NCBI RefSeq assembly: GCF_029254265.1
Contig: NZ_JAQWXX010000090.1
Span: 1 to 62,528 of the forward strand
Direction of reading: 5' to 3'
DNA length: 62,528 bases
Source of the DNA: Algoriphagus sp.
GTDB taxonomy: Bacteria > Bacteroidota > Bacteroidia > Cytophagales > Cyclobacteriaceae
The notes beneath the pieces are model-generated. The model was not told the DNA's origin, searched no databases, and saw only the letters and a list, made by a program, of their open reading frames with translations. This document shows positions 33,233-42,706 of the stretch, in pieces (the stretch's first letter is position 1; every line of letters starts with the position of its first letter). Position numbers and translations under genes: made by a program.

Positions 33233-35965
33233 TTAATTATCAAAGAATGATCTTCTTCGAGATACTTTCAGATCTTGTAGGATGCTGGATTTGACTCGGA
33301 TGTCGATATTATAAGAAGTGAATCGTCCAAATGGCACCCAGTTGACATTCATTTGCCAGCAATGCAGATCTCTTGCGATTCCGATCATTGTTTGAGTCAA
33401 TTCCTTAGTTTGGGCATCATACCCAGTGTTGAAATTGATTTTCCATTTTTCAGAAATCGACACATCCCCGCTCATATTGATGGTCTGGGTGACATTTTTA
33501 TTGCCACTCGGTTGTTTGTTATAAGATAAATTATAGCCAAAAGTCAAATTCCAAGGAACATTCCAATCAATATATTGACTCGGGTCTGTGGCAATTCGAT
33601 TGATTTCACTTTCAACAAATTGATTCATCCGTCCACCCTCATTCAAAAATTGGTTTGTCAATTCATCTCGCACTTCCCCTTGAGACTGCGAACTATTCGG
33701 ATTGATCGAAGCATTGAGGTTCAAGCTTGCATTCCGGATTGCTCCAATACCCTGTCCATTTTTCCAGGCAAATTCATTGATGGTTCGAGTGACTTCTTGT
33801 CCGCTGCTATTGGTGAAAGTTGCTACTGCGTAAGGATCTATAGTACTTCGTAGGTTAACAGATACTCTTCTTTCGAAGAAGCTTGTACGTGCACTGATGG
33901 AAAATGGCGCTAATTGAAAGGAGTCTGCTGCGAAATTGTAGCTGGTATTGAAATCAATACTTTCCATCAAAGGGACTTTCTTGGTTGTCGCTTCCGTGGA
34001 ATCAGATTCTGAAAGCACTTTTGCTTCCAAAACACTTCTTAGATTGAAAGTCATCGCTCTTGATTCTCCCAGAGGAGCACCACTGTAAATAAATCCTTGC
34101 TGTCTTGAAAATAAGCGAGTATCTCCTTCTTCATTGATTTGTACTTCTTGATAATATCCTAATCGGGGATCTGAAAAATCCGGCGTGAAGTTGAATCCTA
34201 TCGAGGGGGTAAAAAGCTGTCTTATAGTCTGTATTTTACCCTTTTTAAAATTATAAAACCCATAAACGTTGGTATTCAGATTAAAAGAGCTGTTGTAATA
34301 AGTCACCCTATTAAATCCATCCTCTACAATTTTATCCACTCTTTCTTGAGCTGGATTGTAATAATAGTTCAATCGCTGTAGATACCAAAGCTCAGTAAAG
34401 TTGACGGATCCTGTTGCAGTAAAATGTTTGAAGACTCTAAAATTTGAGCTAATCGGAATTCGGTGTTGAGCACCATTGTTAGCATTTTGAAGTAAAGTGC
34501 TAAAGTTTGCAGGTGTAAAAGGAACCAGTTCCGGTGCCTGTGGAGCCCCTGAAAGATCTCCTCCCACACCTAAATCAGGAGTAATTCTGTTAGTGATTGA
34601 GTTTTGGAGGTTAAAAGTGTACGCTATATTGAATGTCTTTAGCGGTTCAAATTTCACATTTTTGAAAGGGCTCTGTCTATTCATTGCCACATTCATTGAA
34701 GGTAAACTCAAATTTACCTCTCCAGTTTGCACACTTTGAGAATGTCTCATACTGGCTGACATCGTAAACGGTGTACCAGTGAAGGTCTTAGTGTAGTTGA
34801 TGTTAGACTGGAGATCCGAAGTGACATTATTTTGAAAACTGTTCGGATTGATGATGTTATTAAAATAACTCGTACTACCCGCGTTTACTGAAGCAGAGAA
34901 TCTACTGTTGCCTCGGCTTTCTGGATTATGTGACCAAGCAATCCTGAATGTGTTGTAATTGACGGGTTCCAGATCAGTTTCAGGCGATACGAATTTTTGA
35001 AAGTCCACGTTCATAGATCCACTATATCGGTAACGCTTTTTATAAACCGTTTGTGATTTGACACCCCAGCCACCATTGGAATATATATCACCTGCAATTC
35101 TTGTATGGAGATAATCATTGATCGCAAAGTAATATCCAAAATCCCTTAGGAAAATACCCCGTTTTTGCTCTTGACCATAGCTAGGAAAGATTATTCCTGA
35201 AGCTTTTTCCTCCGGGGTATCTGGAATAATTCCAAAAGGTAAACCCAATGGAGTAGGGATTCCATTGAAATACAAGTTGAATGGGCCTGATACCACTTGT
35301 TTTCCCTGAATAGATTTGATCTTATTGGAAGAGATATGCCAATGTGGTTTGGTGAGTTTACAGGTGGTGTAATACCCATGATCAAGGTATATACTACCAT
35401 CTTCGGTTTTTTTGATCGTTTCACCTCGTAATATCCCGTCCTGCTGTTCTGTGACTACATCTTTGATGATTGCTTTTTGAGTTTTGAAATTGTAGCGCAT
35501 TTCCTTGCGAACTTCATACTCAGTCCCTCCTTGTTTGAAAAAGGGATTTCCGGAGATATTACCCAGACTATCAGCTTGTCCGCTGGCGTAGATTTCTGAT
35601 TTTTCCCAGTCGATCAAAATATAATCCGCATCCAATCGCATATCCCCATATTCAAACCAAGCCTCTTTATAAAGGATGAGTTTGTTATTTGGGAAATCTG
35701 CAACTATGGAATCTTCAGCGAAATAGGTAATATCTGTTTCTATTCCATTCCTAGGCACAATTTTTGTCGAGTCAGAGATCGGAAGAGTATCAGCAGGAAT
35801 GGAGAGGGTGTCTCCGAGATTCCTTGGGGTTGGTTGTGAGACCAGAGTGTCCGGAAAAGTAATTGGGCGCTCCCTTCTCGACTTGACAGGGTCTTGTGCG
35901 TTCGCAAAATGCGTGAGGAGTATTAGCCCAAAAAAGGAAAATAAAAAGAGCCTTAGATTCTGCAC
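33233..35965 (-). CDS. lptD: LPS-assembly outer membrane protein LptD (Bacteroidota type)
   Basis: Inserts lipopolysaccharide into the outer leaflet of the outer membrane. The 910-aa protein has a signal peptide (about 1-23, F-A-N-A-Q), a Pro/Thr/Ser-rich stretch, an OstA-like beta-jellyroll (about 75-235, D-Y-I-L-I-D-W-E-K-S-E-I-Y-A-S-G), and a large beta-barrel with the LptD hallmark G-L-P-F-G-I-I-P. The proteobacterial disulfide Cys pattern is not obvious. The start is a GTG at 35965. It is divergent from the amidase gene, 61 bases apart. Confidence 0.88.
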   Translation of the reverse strand: MQNLRLFLFSFFGLILLTHFANAQDPVKSRRERPITFPDTLVSQPTPRNLGDTLSIPADTLPISDSTKIVPRNGIETDITYFAEDSIVADFPNNKLILYKEAWFEYGDMRLDADYILIDWEKSEIYASGQADSLGNISGNPFFKQGGTEYEVRKEMRYNFKTQKAIIKDVVTEQQDGILRGETIKKTEDGSIYLDHGYYTTCKLTKPHWHISSNKIKSIQGKQVVSGPFNLYFNGIPTPLGLPFGIIPDTPEEKASGIIFPSYGQEQKRGIFLRDFGYYFAINDYLHTRIAGDIYSNGGWGVKSQTVYKKRYRYSGSMNVDFQKFVSPETDLEPVNYNTFRIAWSHNPESRGNSRFSASVNAGSTSYFNNIINPNSFQNNVTSDLQSNINYTKTFTGTPFTMSASMRHSQSVQTGEVNLSLPSMNVAMNRQSPFKNVKFEPLKTFNIAYTFNLQNSITNRITPDLGVGGDLSGAPQAPELVPFTPANFSTLLQNANNGAQHRIPISSNFRVFKHFTATGSVNFTELWYLQRLNYYYNPAQERVDKIVEDGFNRVTYYNSSFNLNTNVYGFYNFKKGKIQTIRQLFTPSIGFNFTPDFSDPRLGYYQEVQINEEGDTRLFSRQQGFIYSGAPLGESRAMTFNLRSVLEAKVLSESDSTEATTKKVPLMESIDFNTSYNFAADSFQLAPFSISARTSFFERRVSVNLRSTIDPYAVATFTNSSGQEVTRTINEFAWKNGQGIGAIRNASLNLNASINPNSSQSQGEVRDELTNQFLNEGGRMNQFVESEINRIATDPSQYIDWNVPWNLTFGYNLSYNKQPSGNKNVTQTINMSGDVSISEKWKINFNTGYDAQTKELTQTMIGIARDLHCWQMNVNWVPFGRFTSYNIDIRVKSSILQDLKVSRRRSFFDN

Positions 35966-36026
35966 TGCTGCCTACGCTTTATTTAATTTGAGTGAAATTT
36001 CGTGTAAAGTTAATTTTATTGCCCTC

Positions 36027-36827
36027 ATGGTACGGTCCAAAAACAAAAAATTTCTTCTGACTTTAGTTTTATTAACGCCTTTCATATTTGGTGGATATAT
36101 TCCTAACGAAACGATGATGCCTGCATTTAGGATGAAAAAAATCGTTTTGGATGCTGGTCACGGTGGAAAAGATCCCGGAAATCTTGGCTCTAGGTCAAAG
36201 GAGAAAGACATCAATCTTGCCGTAACCCTTCTAGTAGGTAAGTATATCAAAGAAAATATGCCTGATGTGGAAGTGGTGTACACTCGTAAAGATGATAGTT
36301 TTCCTTCCTTAAAAGAACGACCTCAAATTGCAAATAATAATAAAGCTGACCTTTTTGTTTCCATTCATTCTAATTCGGCTCCTAATAAGTCGGCTTTTGG
36401 AACCGAGACATTTGTGATGGGTACTAAACATTTTGAAGCCAATTTTGATATTGTCAAGCGAGAAAACTCTGTAATTCTATTGGAAGATAATTATGAAGAA
36501 AACTACGAAGGATTTGATCCTTCCTCTCCAGAGTCTTACATGATGTTTAATTTGATGTCCAAGGTACACTTCGAAAACTCCGTTTCCCTTGCAGATCAGA
36601 TTGAAACACAATTCCGGGATCGTGTCGGGAGAAAAAGCAGAGGTGTAAAACAAGGCCCTTTTTATGTGCTTTGGACTCCATCTATGCCTTCAGTATTGGT
36701 AGAACTTGGATTCCTGTCCAATTCCGAAGAGGAGCGATTCTTAATGAGTGAAGCTGGAAAAGAGTACATGGCTTCAGCGATTTATAGATCAATTCGTGAT
36801 TATAAAGAAGCAATTGAATCAAAATAA
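36027..36827 (+). CDS. N-acetylmuramoyl-L-alanine amidase (Amidase_3)
   Basis: Cleaves the bond between N-acetylmuramic acid and the stem peptide in cell-wall remodelling. The 266-aa protein has a single N-terminal hydrophobic signal (about 9-22), then the amidase fold with zinc ligands H in D-A-G-H-G-G-K-D-P-G, a Glu after it, H in S-I-H-S-N-S, and the catalytic Glu in L-V-E-L-G-F-L-S-N. I start at ATG 36027; the longer open frame to 35799 is antisense to lptD and has no family support. An intrinsic terminator follows. Confidence 0.92.
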   Translation: MVRSKNKKFLLTLVLLTPFIFGGYIPNETMMPAFRMKKIVLDAGHGGKDPGNLGSRSKEKDINLAVTLLVGKYIKENMPDVEVVYTRKDDSFPSLKERPQIANNNKADLFVSIHSNSAPNKSAFGTETFVMGTKHFEANFDIVKRENSVILLEDNYEENYEGFDPSSPESYMMFNLMSKVHFENSVSLADQIETQFRDRVGRKSRGVKQGPFYVLWTPSMPSVLVELGFLSNSEEERFLMSEAGKEYMASAIYRSIRDYKEAIESK

Positions 36828-36851
36828 TAAATACATTATTTAGAATCATTT

Positions 36852-36881
36852 AGCCCTTTTTCCTTCTGAGAAAGGGCTTTT
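36852..36881 (+). terminator. Intrinsic terminator of the amidase gene
   Basis: AGCCCTTT and AAAGGGCT pair around an 11-base loop and are followed by TTTTG. It lies 25 bases after the amidase stop. Confidence 0.8.
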
Positions 36882-36947
36882 GTTTATCTTCAAAGCCAAA
36901 CTCTTTGAAGATTAATAGAGTTTGAAAATAAGAACTGAATAAAAACT

Positions 36948-38576
36948 ATGAACCCAAATAATACCCAAAAACCCAAAACGATGGAGCAACTTTTACAAAA
37001 CCTCCAGACTAAGTATGATCAAGTGAAGTTGGGAGGAGGATTGAGCCGAATCAAAAAAGAGCATGAAAAAGGAAAACTGACTGCGAGGGAGAGAATAAAT
37101 TATCTTATTGATGAAGGTTCGAGATTTTTGGAAGTTGGTGCTTTCGCTGCAGATGGAATGTATGAAGAGGAGGGTGGATGCCCTTCTGCAGGAGTAGTGA
37201 CAGGAATTGGGTACGTAAAGAATAGAATGTGTGTGATAGTTGCAAATGATGCCACTGTCAAAGCTGGAGCTTGGTTTCCTATGACCGCCAAAAAGAATCT
37301 CCGTGCTCAGGAGATAGCAATGGAGAATCATTTACCAATAATCTATCTTGTGGATAGTGCTGGGGTTTTTCTTCCGATGCAAAATGAGATTTTTCCCGAC
37401 AAAGAACATTTTGGGAGACAATTCCGAAACAATGCAAAGATGTCTGCAATGGGGATTGTACAGATTGCCGCAATTATGGGCAGCTGCGTTGCAGGGGGAG
37501 CTTATTTGCCTATTATGTCCGATGAGGCCATGATTGTCGATAAGACTGGCTCTATTTTTTTGGCGGGTTCATATTTAGTGAAAGCGGCAATAGGAGAGTC
37601 TGTTGACAATGAAACCCTTGGAGGCGCTACTACTCACTGCGAGATTTCTGGCGTTACTGACAATAAATACGATTCGGATCAAGAATGTCTTGATGAGATC
37701 AGGAAAATATTCGAAAAACTCGGACATAATCAGACTGCAGGTTTTGATAGAGCTGAGCCGAAAGAACCTTCTATTTCACCTGAGAAGCTAATTGAGATTT
37801 TCCCAATGGAACGAGTCAAACCTTATGATATGAATGAGGTGATCAGTGGTTTGGTCGATGGCGGAGAGCTCGATGAGTATAAAAAAGACTATGGGAAAAC
37901 GCTGATCTGTGGTACAGCCCGAATAGATGGCTGGGCTGTAGGAATCGTTGCTAATCAACGTAAAATAGTCAAAACCGCTAAGGGCGAAATGCAAATGGGG
38001 GGTGTGATTTACTCAGACTCTGCAGATAAAGCAGCACGATTTATTATGAATTGCAATCAGCGAAAAATCCCGCTGTTATTTCTTCAGGATGTAAGTGGAT
38101 TTATGGTGGGCAGCAAAGCCGAACATGGAGGGATTATCAAAGACGGTGCAAAAATGGTCAATGCGATGGCGAATTCAGTTGTACCAAAATTCACTATCGT
38201 TCTTGGTAACTCTTATGGAGCAGGTAATTATGCTATGTGTGGTAAAGCCTATGACCCTCGATTGATTTATTCCTGGCCTACCGCTCAAATGGCAGTAATG
38301 TCTGGTGCTTCATCCGCGAAAACATTGCTCCAGATAAAAGTGGCTTCCTTGAAAAAGAAAGGTCAGGTAATTTCCCCTGAAGATGAAAAAATCCTTTTGG
38401 ATGAGATAACTGATAAGTACAACGAGGAATTGAGCCCTTTCTATGCAGCTTCTCGACTTTGGGTAGATGGAGTGATTGATCCTAGGGAAACCCGAAAAGT
38501 AATAAGTATGGGAATAGAAGCTGCCAATCATGCTCCGATTAGCGAGCGGTTTAATGTTGGTGTCATCCAGACTTAA
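36948..38576 (+). CDS. Acyl-CoA carboxylase carboxyltransferase (beta) subunit
   Basis: Transfers CO2 from biotin to an acyl-CoA. The 542-aa protein is a tandem crotonase-fold carboxyltransferase. Its V-D-S-A-G-V-F-L-P-M-Q, F-P-D-K-E-H-F-G-R and M-G-S-C-V-A-G-G-A-Y blocks look most like methylcrotonoyl- or geranyl-CoA carboxylase beta subunits. G-N-S-Y-G-A-G-N-Y-A-M-C-G in the second half is also typical. No biotin carboxylase or biotin carrier gene is adjacent, so its partner and exact substrate are unknown. Confidence 0.92.
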   Translation: MNPNNTQKPKTMEQLLQNLQTKYDQVKLGGGLSRIKKEHEKGKLTARERINYLIDEGSRFLEVGAFAADGMYEEEGGCPSAGVVTGIGYVKNRMCVIVANDATVKAGAWFPMTAKKNLRAQEIAMENHLPIIYLVDSAGVFLPMQNEIFPDKEHFGRQFRNNAKMSAMGIVQIAAIMGSCVAGGAYLPIMSDEAMIVDKTGSIFLAGSYLVKAAIGESVDNETLGGATTHCEISGVTDNKYDSDQECLDEIRKIFEKLGHNQTAGFDRAEPKEPSISPEKLIEIFPMERVKPYDMNEVISGLVDGGELDEYKKDYGKTLICGTARIDGWAVGIVANQRKIVKTAKGEMQMGGVIYSDSADKAARFIMNCNQRKIPLLFLQDVSGFMVGSKAEHGGIIKDGAKMVNAMANSVVPKFTIVLGNSYGAGNYAMCGKAYDPRLIYSWPTAQMAVMSGASSAKTLLQIKVASLKKKGQVISPEDEKILLDEITDKYNEELSPFYAASRLWVDGVIDPRETRKVISMGIEAANHAPISERFNVGVIQT

Positions 38577-38629
38577 GTAATTTTTTGTAAATTATTTACG
38601 ATTTAAAATGCATAGCAAAGCCCATACCT

Positions 38630-39472
38630 ATGAGTGATTTGACTTCCAGTGAATTGAATGCATTGGTATCGTTACTTGATGATTCCGACTTTGAGGTTCG
38701 GACACATGTGCGGGATAGGATTCTTTCCTTGGGTACTGAGATTATTCCATTTTTGGAAAAAAAATGGGAAAATAGTTTCAATCCGGAAATTCAAAAGGAA
38801 ATCGAGGAGCTTGTACATGATCTTCAGCTTTCGCAATTAAAGCAAAGATTAGAAGATTGGAAAAATACAGAGGATCGGGATTTACTTGCAGGACTTTGGA
38901 TTATTAACACTTATCAATATCCAGACATTGAGTTTGAAAAGCTAAATGCAGATATGCATCAAATCTACTTTGAGGTTTGGACAGCTTTTAAAAACGATCT
39001 TCCTCCCTACGATCAAGTAAGGATTATCAATAATGTTCTTTTCAACACGCTTCGTTTTTCTGCGAATACCAAAAACTTTCATTCCCCTGCGAATAGTATG
39101 CTTTCTTCGGTTTTGGACTCCAAACGCGGAAATCCACTGACGCTATGCTCTATTTATTTATTGGTCGCAAGAAAACTTGGACTTCCCATCTATGGAGTGA
39201 ATCTTCCAAATCTGTTTGTTCTTACATACAAATCTGAAGATTATAATTTTTACATCAATGCCTTCAATAAAGGGCTGATTTTTGGTCGAAAAGATGTTTC
39301 AAATTATTTAGAGCATTTGAAAATCGAACCTCGTGATGAGTATTTTGAGCCTTGCTCACACTTAGCTATAATTCTAAGAATGCTCCGAAATTTGGGGCAA
39401 GCTTTTGAAAAATTAGGGGAGCAAGATAAAGTGGAGGAAGTTCGGGACCTTATAGCACTTCTGGAGTCTTAG
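38630..39472 (+). CDS. SirB1/transglutaminase-like protein
   Basis: A 280-aa protein. The N-terminal 90 residues are helical, with HEAT-like A-L-V-S-L-L-D-D-S-D-F-E-V-R. The middle matches the SirB1 N-terminal/transglutaminase-like domain: S-S-V-L-D-S-K-R-G-N-P-L-T-L-C-S-I-Y-L-L-V-A-R-K-L-G-L. The usual G-H-F-L motif with a His is G-V-N-L-P-N-L-F-V-L here, so a catalytic role is doubtful. Its stop codon overlaps the convergent redoxin stop by 4 bases. Function unknown. Confidence 0.8.
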   Translation: MSDLTSSELNALVSLLDDSDFEVRTHVRDRILSLGTEIIPFLEKKWENSFNPEIQKEIEELVHDLQLSQLKQRLEDWKNTEDRDLLAGLWIINTYQYPDIEFEKLNADMHQIYFEVWTAFKNDLPPYDQVRIINNVLFNTLRFSANTKNFHSPANSMLSSVLDSKRGNPLTLCSIYLLVARKLGLPIYGVNLPNLFVLTYKSEDYNFYINAFNKGLIFGRKDVSNYLEHLKIEPRDEYFEPCSHLAIILRMLRNLGQAFEKLGEQDKVEEVRDLIALLES

Positions 39473-40044
39473 AAAGTTCGAATATTACATCCCACAGCTC
39501 TGACTTGGGCAGGTGTTGGATCTTCTCCACGTAATACTTGATTCATTGCACGCTCCAAATAGCGGTCTGAGACGCTTGATTCTGCTTGTGGATTATTATC
39601 AATTGCTCCTTTATATCGAACTGAATAACCATCTGCCCCCTTCGTTAGCAAAACTACTTCCGGTATTTTAGAAATCTGAAAAAGCTTAGTCAATTCCTGT
39701 TTATCATCGATCAAATAAGCAGTATTGATTCCACTTTGATCAATAAAGTTCTTTAGAGGGGTTTGCTCTTCAGGACTTTTTCCAATTTCTGGGTTTACTA
39801 GAATAATATTGATCCCTTGACTCTGAAATCGAACTCTTAAATCTTTGAGCCGTGACTCATACATTTTCGCAAAAGGGCAGCCTAAGGAATGAAAAATAAT
39901 TACCAATCCTTTATCTCCGGATTTGCTGGTAACTTCTACCGTGCCACCGGTGACAGCATCAGTGAGTGATATCTCTGGAAGCGTCTGTGCTGAAAGTGAG
40001 AGAGATAGGATAAAGGAAAAGAAGAGGGAAATTTGCTTTTTCAT
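39469..40044 (-). CDS. Exported redoxin-like protein with C-x-x-A site
   Basis: A 191-aa thioredoxin-fold protein with a Sec signal (S-L-S-L-S-A-Q). The active-site position reads L-G-C-P-F-A-K, one Cys only, as in the peroxiredoxin-like family whose second Cys lies near the C-terminus; here that is G-C-N-I-R about five residues before the end. Cis-Pro is in K-I-P-E-V. The pair of distant Cys residues suggests a peroxidase-like or electron-relay role in the periplasm. The partner is unknown. Confidence 0.8.
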   Translation of the reverse strand: MKKQISLFFSFILSLSLSAQTLPEISLTDAVTGGTVEVTSKSGDKGLVIIFHSLGCPFAKMYESRLKDLRVRFQSQGINIILVNPEIGKSPEEQTPLKNFIDQSGINTAYLIDDKQELTKLFQISKIPEVVLLTKGADGYSVRYKGAIDNNPQAESSVSDRYLERAMNQVLRGEDPTPAQVRAVGCNIRTF

Positions 40045-40136
40045 AGGATTACAATTTATTCATAATGGCCATTTGGAATCTCGCCTAACGGATAATGATC
40101 CCTGCGTGTGCCGCTCGAGACATGCTCGATTTCATA

Positions 40137-40766
40137 TTACCAAGTAGTGTAAGTGAGCACAGTTTGATCAATAACCCGAACATTGACCTGATAGTGATGG
40201 TCTGCAAAATCCGTTCCTCGTATTTTGCCTTTGATTGTAGTAGCTTTTGAATCAAATGGTTCCAATAAAATATTTTCTCTAAATGACACTCCTTTTTTTC
40301 CCTGACATTTAAAAATAGATTCTTTGGCTGACCAAGCTATAGTATAATGTAATGGATCTTTTTCAAGGTAATCGAGCTCTGACGAATCTAGAAATCTAAA
40401 TCCTATTCGTAGAATTTTTTCTCGAATGTGGTCCATGTCAATTCCCACTGGTGTATTTCTGTGGTAGATCGCAGCAGCATATCCCGAAGTATGAGTCAAG
40501 GATACAAATCCGGATCCGTTCATTGATTGAGACTTCCCATGCTCATCTTTAAAAAATCCAGGATATGGAATATGTAAAGATTGCAGTGCGTCAAAAATAG
40601 CTTTTCTTGAAGATGCCCATTCTTTTCGTTTTTCAGGATGAGAGATGTTTGAATAGGCTAATTTTTCCCGAAAACTCAAAAAATCTAAATCCTCGACTTC
40701 ATGTGATTCAATTATCTTGATGGCCAAGGCTGAGTAAGAGTCAATTTTTTCTATTTTTGTTTGCAT
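40137..40766 (-). CDS. 4'-phosphopantetheinyl transferase superfamily protein
   Basis: Transfers 4'-phosphopantetheine from CoA to a carrier protein. The 209-aa length is of the Sfp/AcpT type, not the short AcpS type. The magnesium-binding G-I-D-M-D and W-S-A-K-E-S-I-F-K motifs are both intact, with the substrate-loop S-L-T-H-T-S-G-Y ahead of them. It is divergent from the WD40 gene, 35 bases apart. No carrier protein gene is close. Confidence 0.9.
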   Translation of the reverse strand: MQTKIEKIDSYSALAIKIIESHEVEDLDFLSFREKLAYSNISHPEKRKEWASSRKAIFDALQSLHIPYPGFFKDEHGKSQSMNGSGFVSLTHTSGYAAAIYHRNTPVGIDMDHIREKILRIGFRFLDSSELDYLEKDPLHYTIAWSAKESIFKCQGKKGVSFRENILLEPFDSKATTIKGKIRGTDFADHHYQVNVRVIDQTVLTYTTW

Positions 40767-40801
40767 CGGCCAAAAGGGTAACCTTAGTCTCGCAGCAATA
40801 T

Positions 40802-41716
40802 ATGGGAAAAATTGAAGTTAATAAATTACATACGCTAATCGGTCACAACGATTGCATTTACGCTTTAACGGAAGGAACTGACCCTCGTTTTTTTTATACA
40901 GGCTCAGGAGATGGAATGGTGGTAGAATGGGATCTTGATTTTCCAAAAGATGGTAAATTGATCGCCAAGTTGAATAATTCTGTTTATGCACTTGCGATTG
41001 ATCATGTCAGGAATTTGCTTTTTATAGGGCATAACTTTGAGGGGATTCACGTAATCGACCTCAATGATAATGTTGAAATCTGGTCTCTAAAGCTTACTGA
41101 TCAGGCAATTTTTGATATCAAAATAATTGGAAACGAAGTGTATGTGGGTACTGGGGACGGTGTCCTAACCATAGTCGATATCGAAAAAAGAGCTATTCGC
41201 AAGCATATTAAATTAAGCTCAAAAAGTATTCGTGTCTTTGCCGTTGCTACTGATAAAAAACATCTTGCAGTGGGACTAAGTGATCACTCTATCAAAATCT
41301 TGGACATGGCAAATGATTTTCAGCCTATTGTAAATCTCGCAGCTCATACCAATTCAGTATTTGCGCTAAGCTATACTCCCAGTGAGGACTTGCTGATAAG
41401 TGGTGGTAGAGATGCTCAATTGAAGTTTTGGGATACTTCTAATTACAACCAAATCCAGAATATTGTGGCTCACATGTATGCCATTAATTACATATCTTTC
41501 AAGGAAGACGGAAAACTTTTCGTTTCCTGCTCTATGGATAAATCCATGAAGATATGGGATGTGGCCGAACAAAAACTCCTAAAAGTAATCGACAAAGCAA
41601 GAAATGCCGGACATGGCACTTCGATAAATAAAGTGGTCTGGAGTACTTATCAGGGAAATATCATCTCTGTCTCCGATGACCGAAGTATATCTATTTGGCA
41701 AATTTCAGATAATTAA
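40802..41716 (+). CDS. WD40-repeat beta-propeller protein
   Basis: A 304-aa cytoplasmic protein of about seven WD40 blades, e.g. L-I-G-H-N-D-C-I-Y-A, S-G-D-G-M-V-V-E-W-D, H-T-N-S-V-F-A-L-S, S-G-G-R-D-A-Q-L-K-F-W-D, and S-M-D-K-S-M-K-I-W-D. It has no signal peptide. The start is ATG 40802; a longer TTG reading would overlap the divergent transferase. It is 3 bases ahead of a DivIVA-domain gene, then folB and chaN, so it is the first gene of this cluster. Its partner protein is unknown. Confidence 0.86.
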   Translation: MGKIEVNKLHTLIGHNDCIYALTEGTDPRFFYTGSGDGMVVEWDLDFPKDGKLIAKLNNSVYALAIDHVRNLLFIGHNFEGIHVIDLNDNVEIWSLKLTDQAIFDIKIIGNEVYVGTGDGVLTIVDIEKRAIRKHIKLSSKSIRVFAVATDKKHLAVGLSDHSIKILDMANDFQPIVNLAAHTNSVFALSYTPSEDLLISGGRDAQLKFWDTSNYNQIQNIVAHMYAINYISFKEDGKLFVSCSMDKSMKIWDVAEQKLLKVIDKARNAGHGTSINKVVWSTYQGNIISVSDDRSISIWQISDN

Positions 41717-41719
41717 CCC

Positions 41720-42706
41720 ATGAAGATCACACCAGCAGCTATTAGGCAAAAGTCATTTGAAACCGGATTTAGAGGTTTTGAAAAGAAAGAAGTTAGTTCG
41801 TTTTTAGAGGAGATCAGTGAGGTGGTAGATGCGCTTCATAAGGAGAATATGGACTTGAAAACCAAACTCCAAAATACTGAAGCAGAGGCTAAGCGCCTGA
41901 AAGATGTAGAAGATTCGCTTTTCAGAACCCTTAAAACTGCCGAAGATACAGGAGCATCAATCATAGAAGAAGCAAATGAGGCTGCAGATCTGATTATAGC
42001 CGAAGCTAACCAGTCAGCAGAATCTGCAACAAATCATGCTAATAAAATCCTAGCTTCTGCGAGGCAAATCGCTGAGCAAGATGCAGCTACTATTATTTCT
42101 GCTGCGGAAACAAAAGCCAAAGAGACAATCGTTGAGCTTAGAGAGAGTATGCAGGGTTTGGTAAGATCCTATGAAGGATTGGCTGAACAAAGGGAAGCTA
42201 TGGTGAAAAGCCTTAAACGAATTGCTCAAGATGCACTAAATCAAATCGACCTATCAGAAGCTCATTTTTCTCGTATCGATGCCAAAGCACATCAAAGAGC
42301 GATCGAAGAGCTTAGTAGATCACAAGCCTTCACCTTTGCGAATCTAGCTAATCTGGCACCAGAGGTAAGCAATGAGTTTGTTGCACCTATAATCGATGAA
42401 TCAGATCCTCTAGCGGAAATGGAAATAATCGAAGAAGAATTGGATCTCGAGATCCATGATAATTCACCTGATATGGAGATTCCAGTAGAAGAAGAATCTA
42501 TAGAAGTGAAATCTGAAGTGGAAATTGAAGAAATTGCTATAGAGGAATCAGTAGCGATAGAGGAGATTCAAGAAGAGGTTGCCGAGGTGGAGATTAAGGA
42601 GAAAGAAATTCCTAAAGCAGAAGAAAGTAACCCTGAGGAAATTCAGAAAAAGAAACCAGAGGATCTCAAAAATGAATCTGGGTCCTTTTTTGATCAATTC
42701 GACTAA
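41720..42706 (+). CDS. DivIVA-domain coiled-coil protein with acidic tail
   Basis: A 328-aa protein. The N-terminus (I-T-P-A-A-I-R-Q-K-S-F-E-T-G-F-R-G-F) is the DivIVA domain, which in other bacteria senses membrane curvature at poles or septa. Residues about 30-200 are coiled coil. The last 100 are strongly acidic, with E-E-E-S-I-E-V and E-I-E-E-I-A-type repeats, and end in the short hydrophobic motif G-S-F-F-D-Q-F-D, likely a docking tail. The function in Bacteroidota is unclear. The stop overlaps the folB start by one base (TAATG). Confidence 0.85.
   Translation: MKITPAAIRQKSFETGFRGFEKKEVSSFLEEISEVVDALHKENMDLKTKLQNTEAEAKRLKDVEDSLFRTLKTAEDTGASIIEEANEAADLIIAEANQSAESATNHANKILASARQIAEQDAATIISAAETKAKETIVELRESMQGLVRSYEGLAEQREAMVKSLKRIAQDALNQIDLSEAHFSRIDAKAHQRAIEELSRSQAFTFANLANLAPEVSNEFVAPIIDESDPLAEMEIIEEELDLEIHDNSPDMEIPVEEESIEVKSEVEIEEIAIEESVAIEEIQEEVAEVEIKEKEIPKAEESNPEEIQKKKPEDLKNESGSFFDQFD

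Noticed and set aside
35799..36026. N-terminal extension of the amidase frame
   Set aside because: It is antisense to lptD and lacks a signal or family match; the ATG at 36027 is followed by a proper signal segment.
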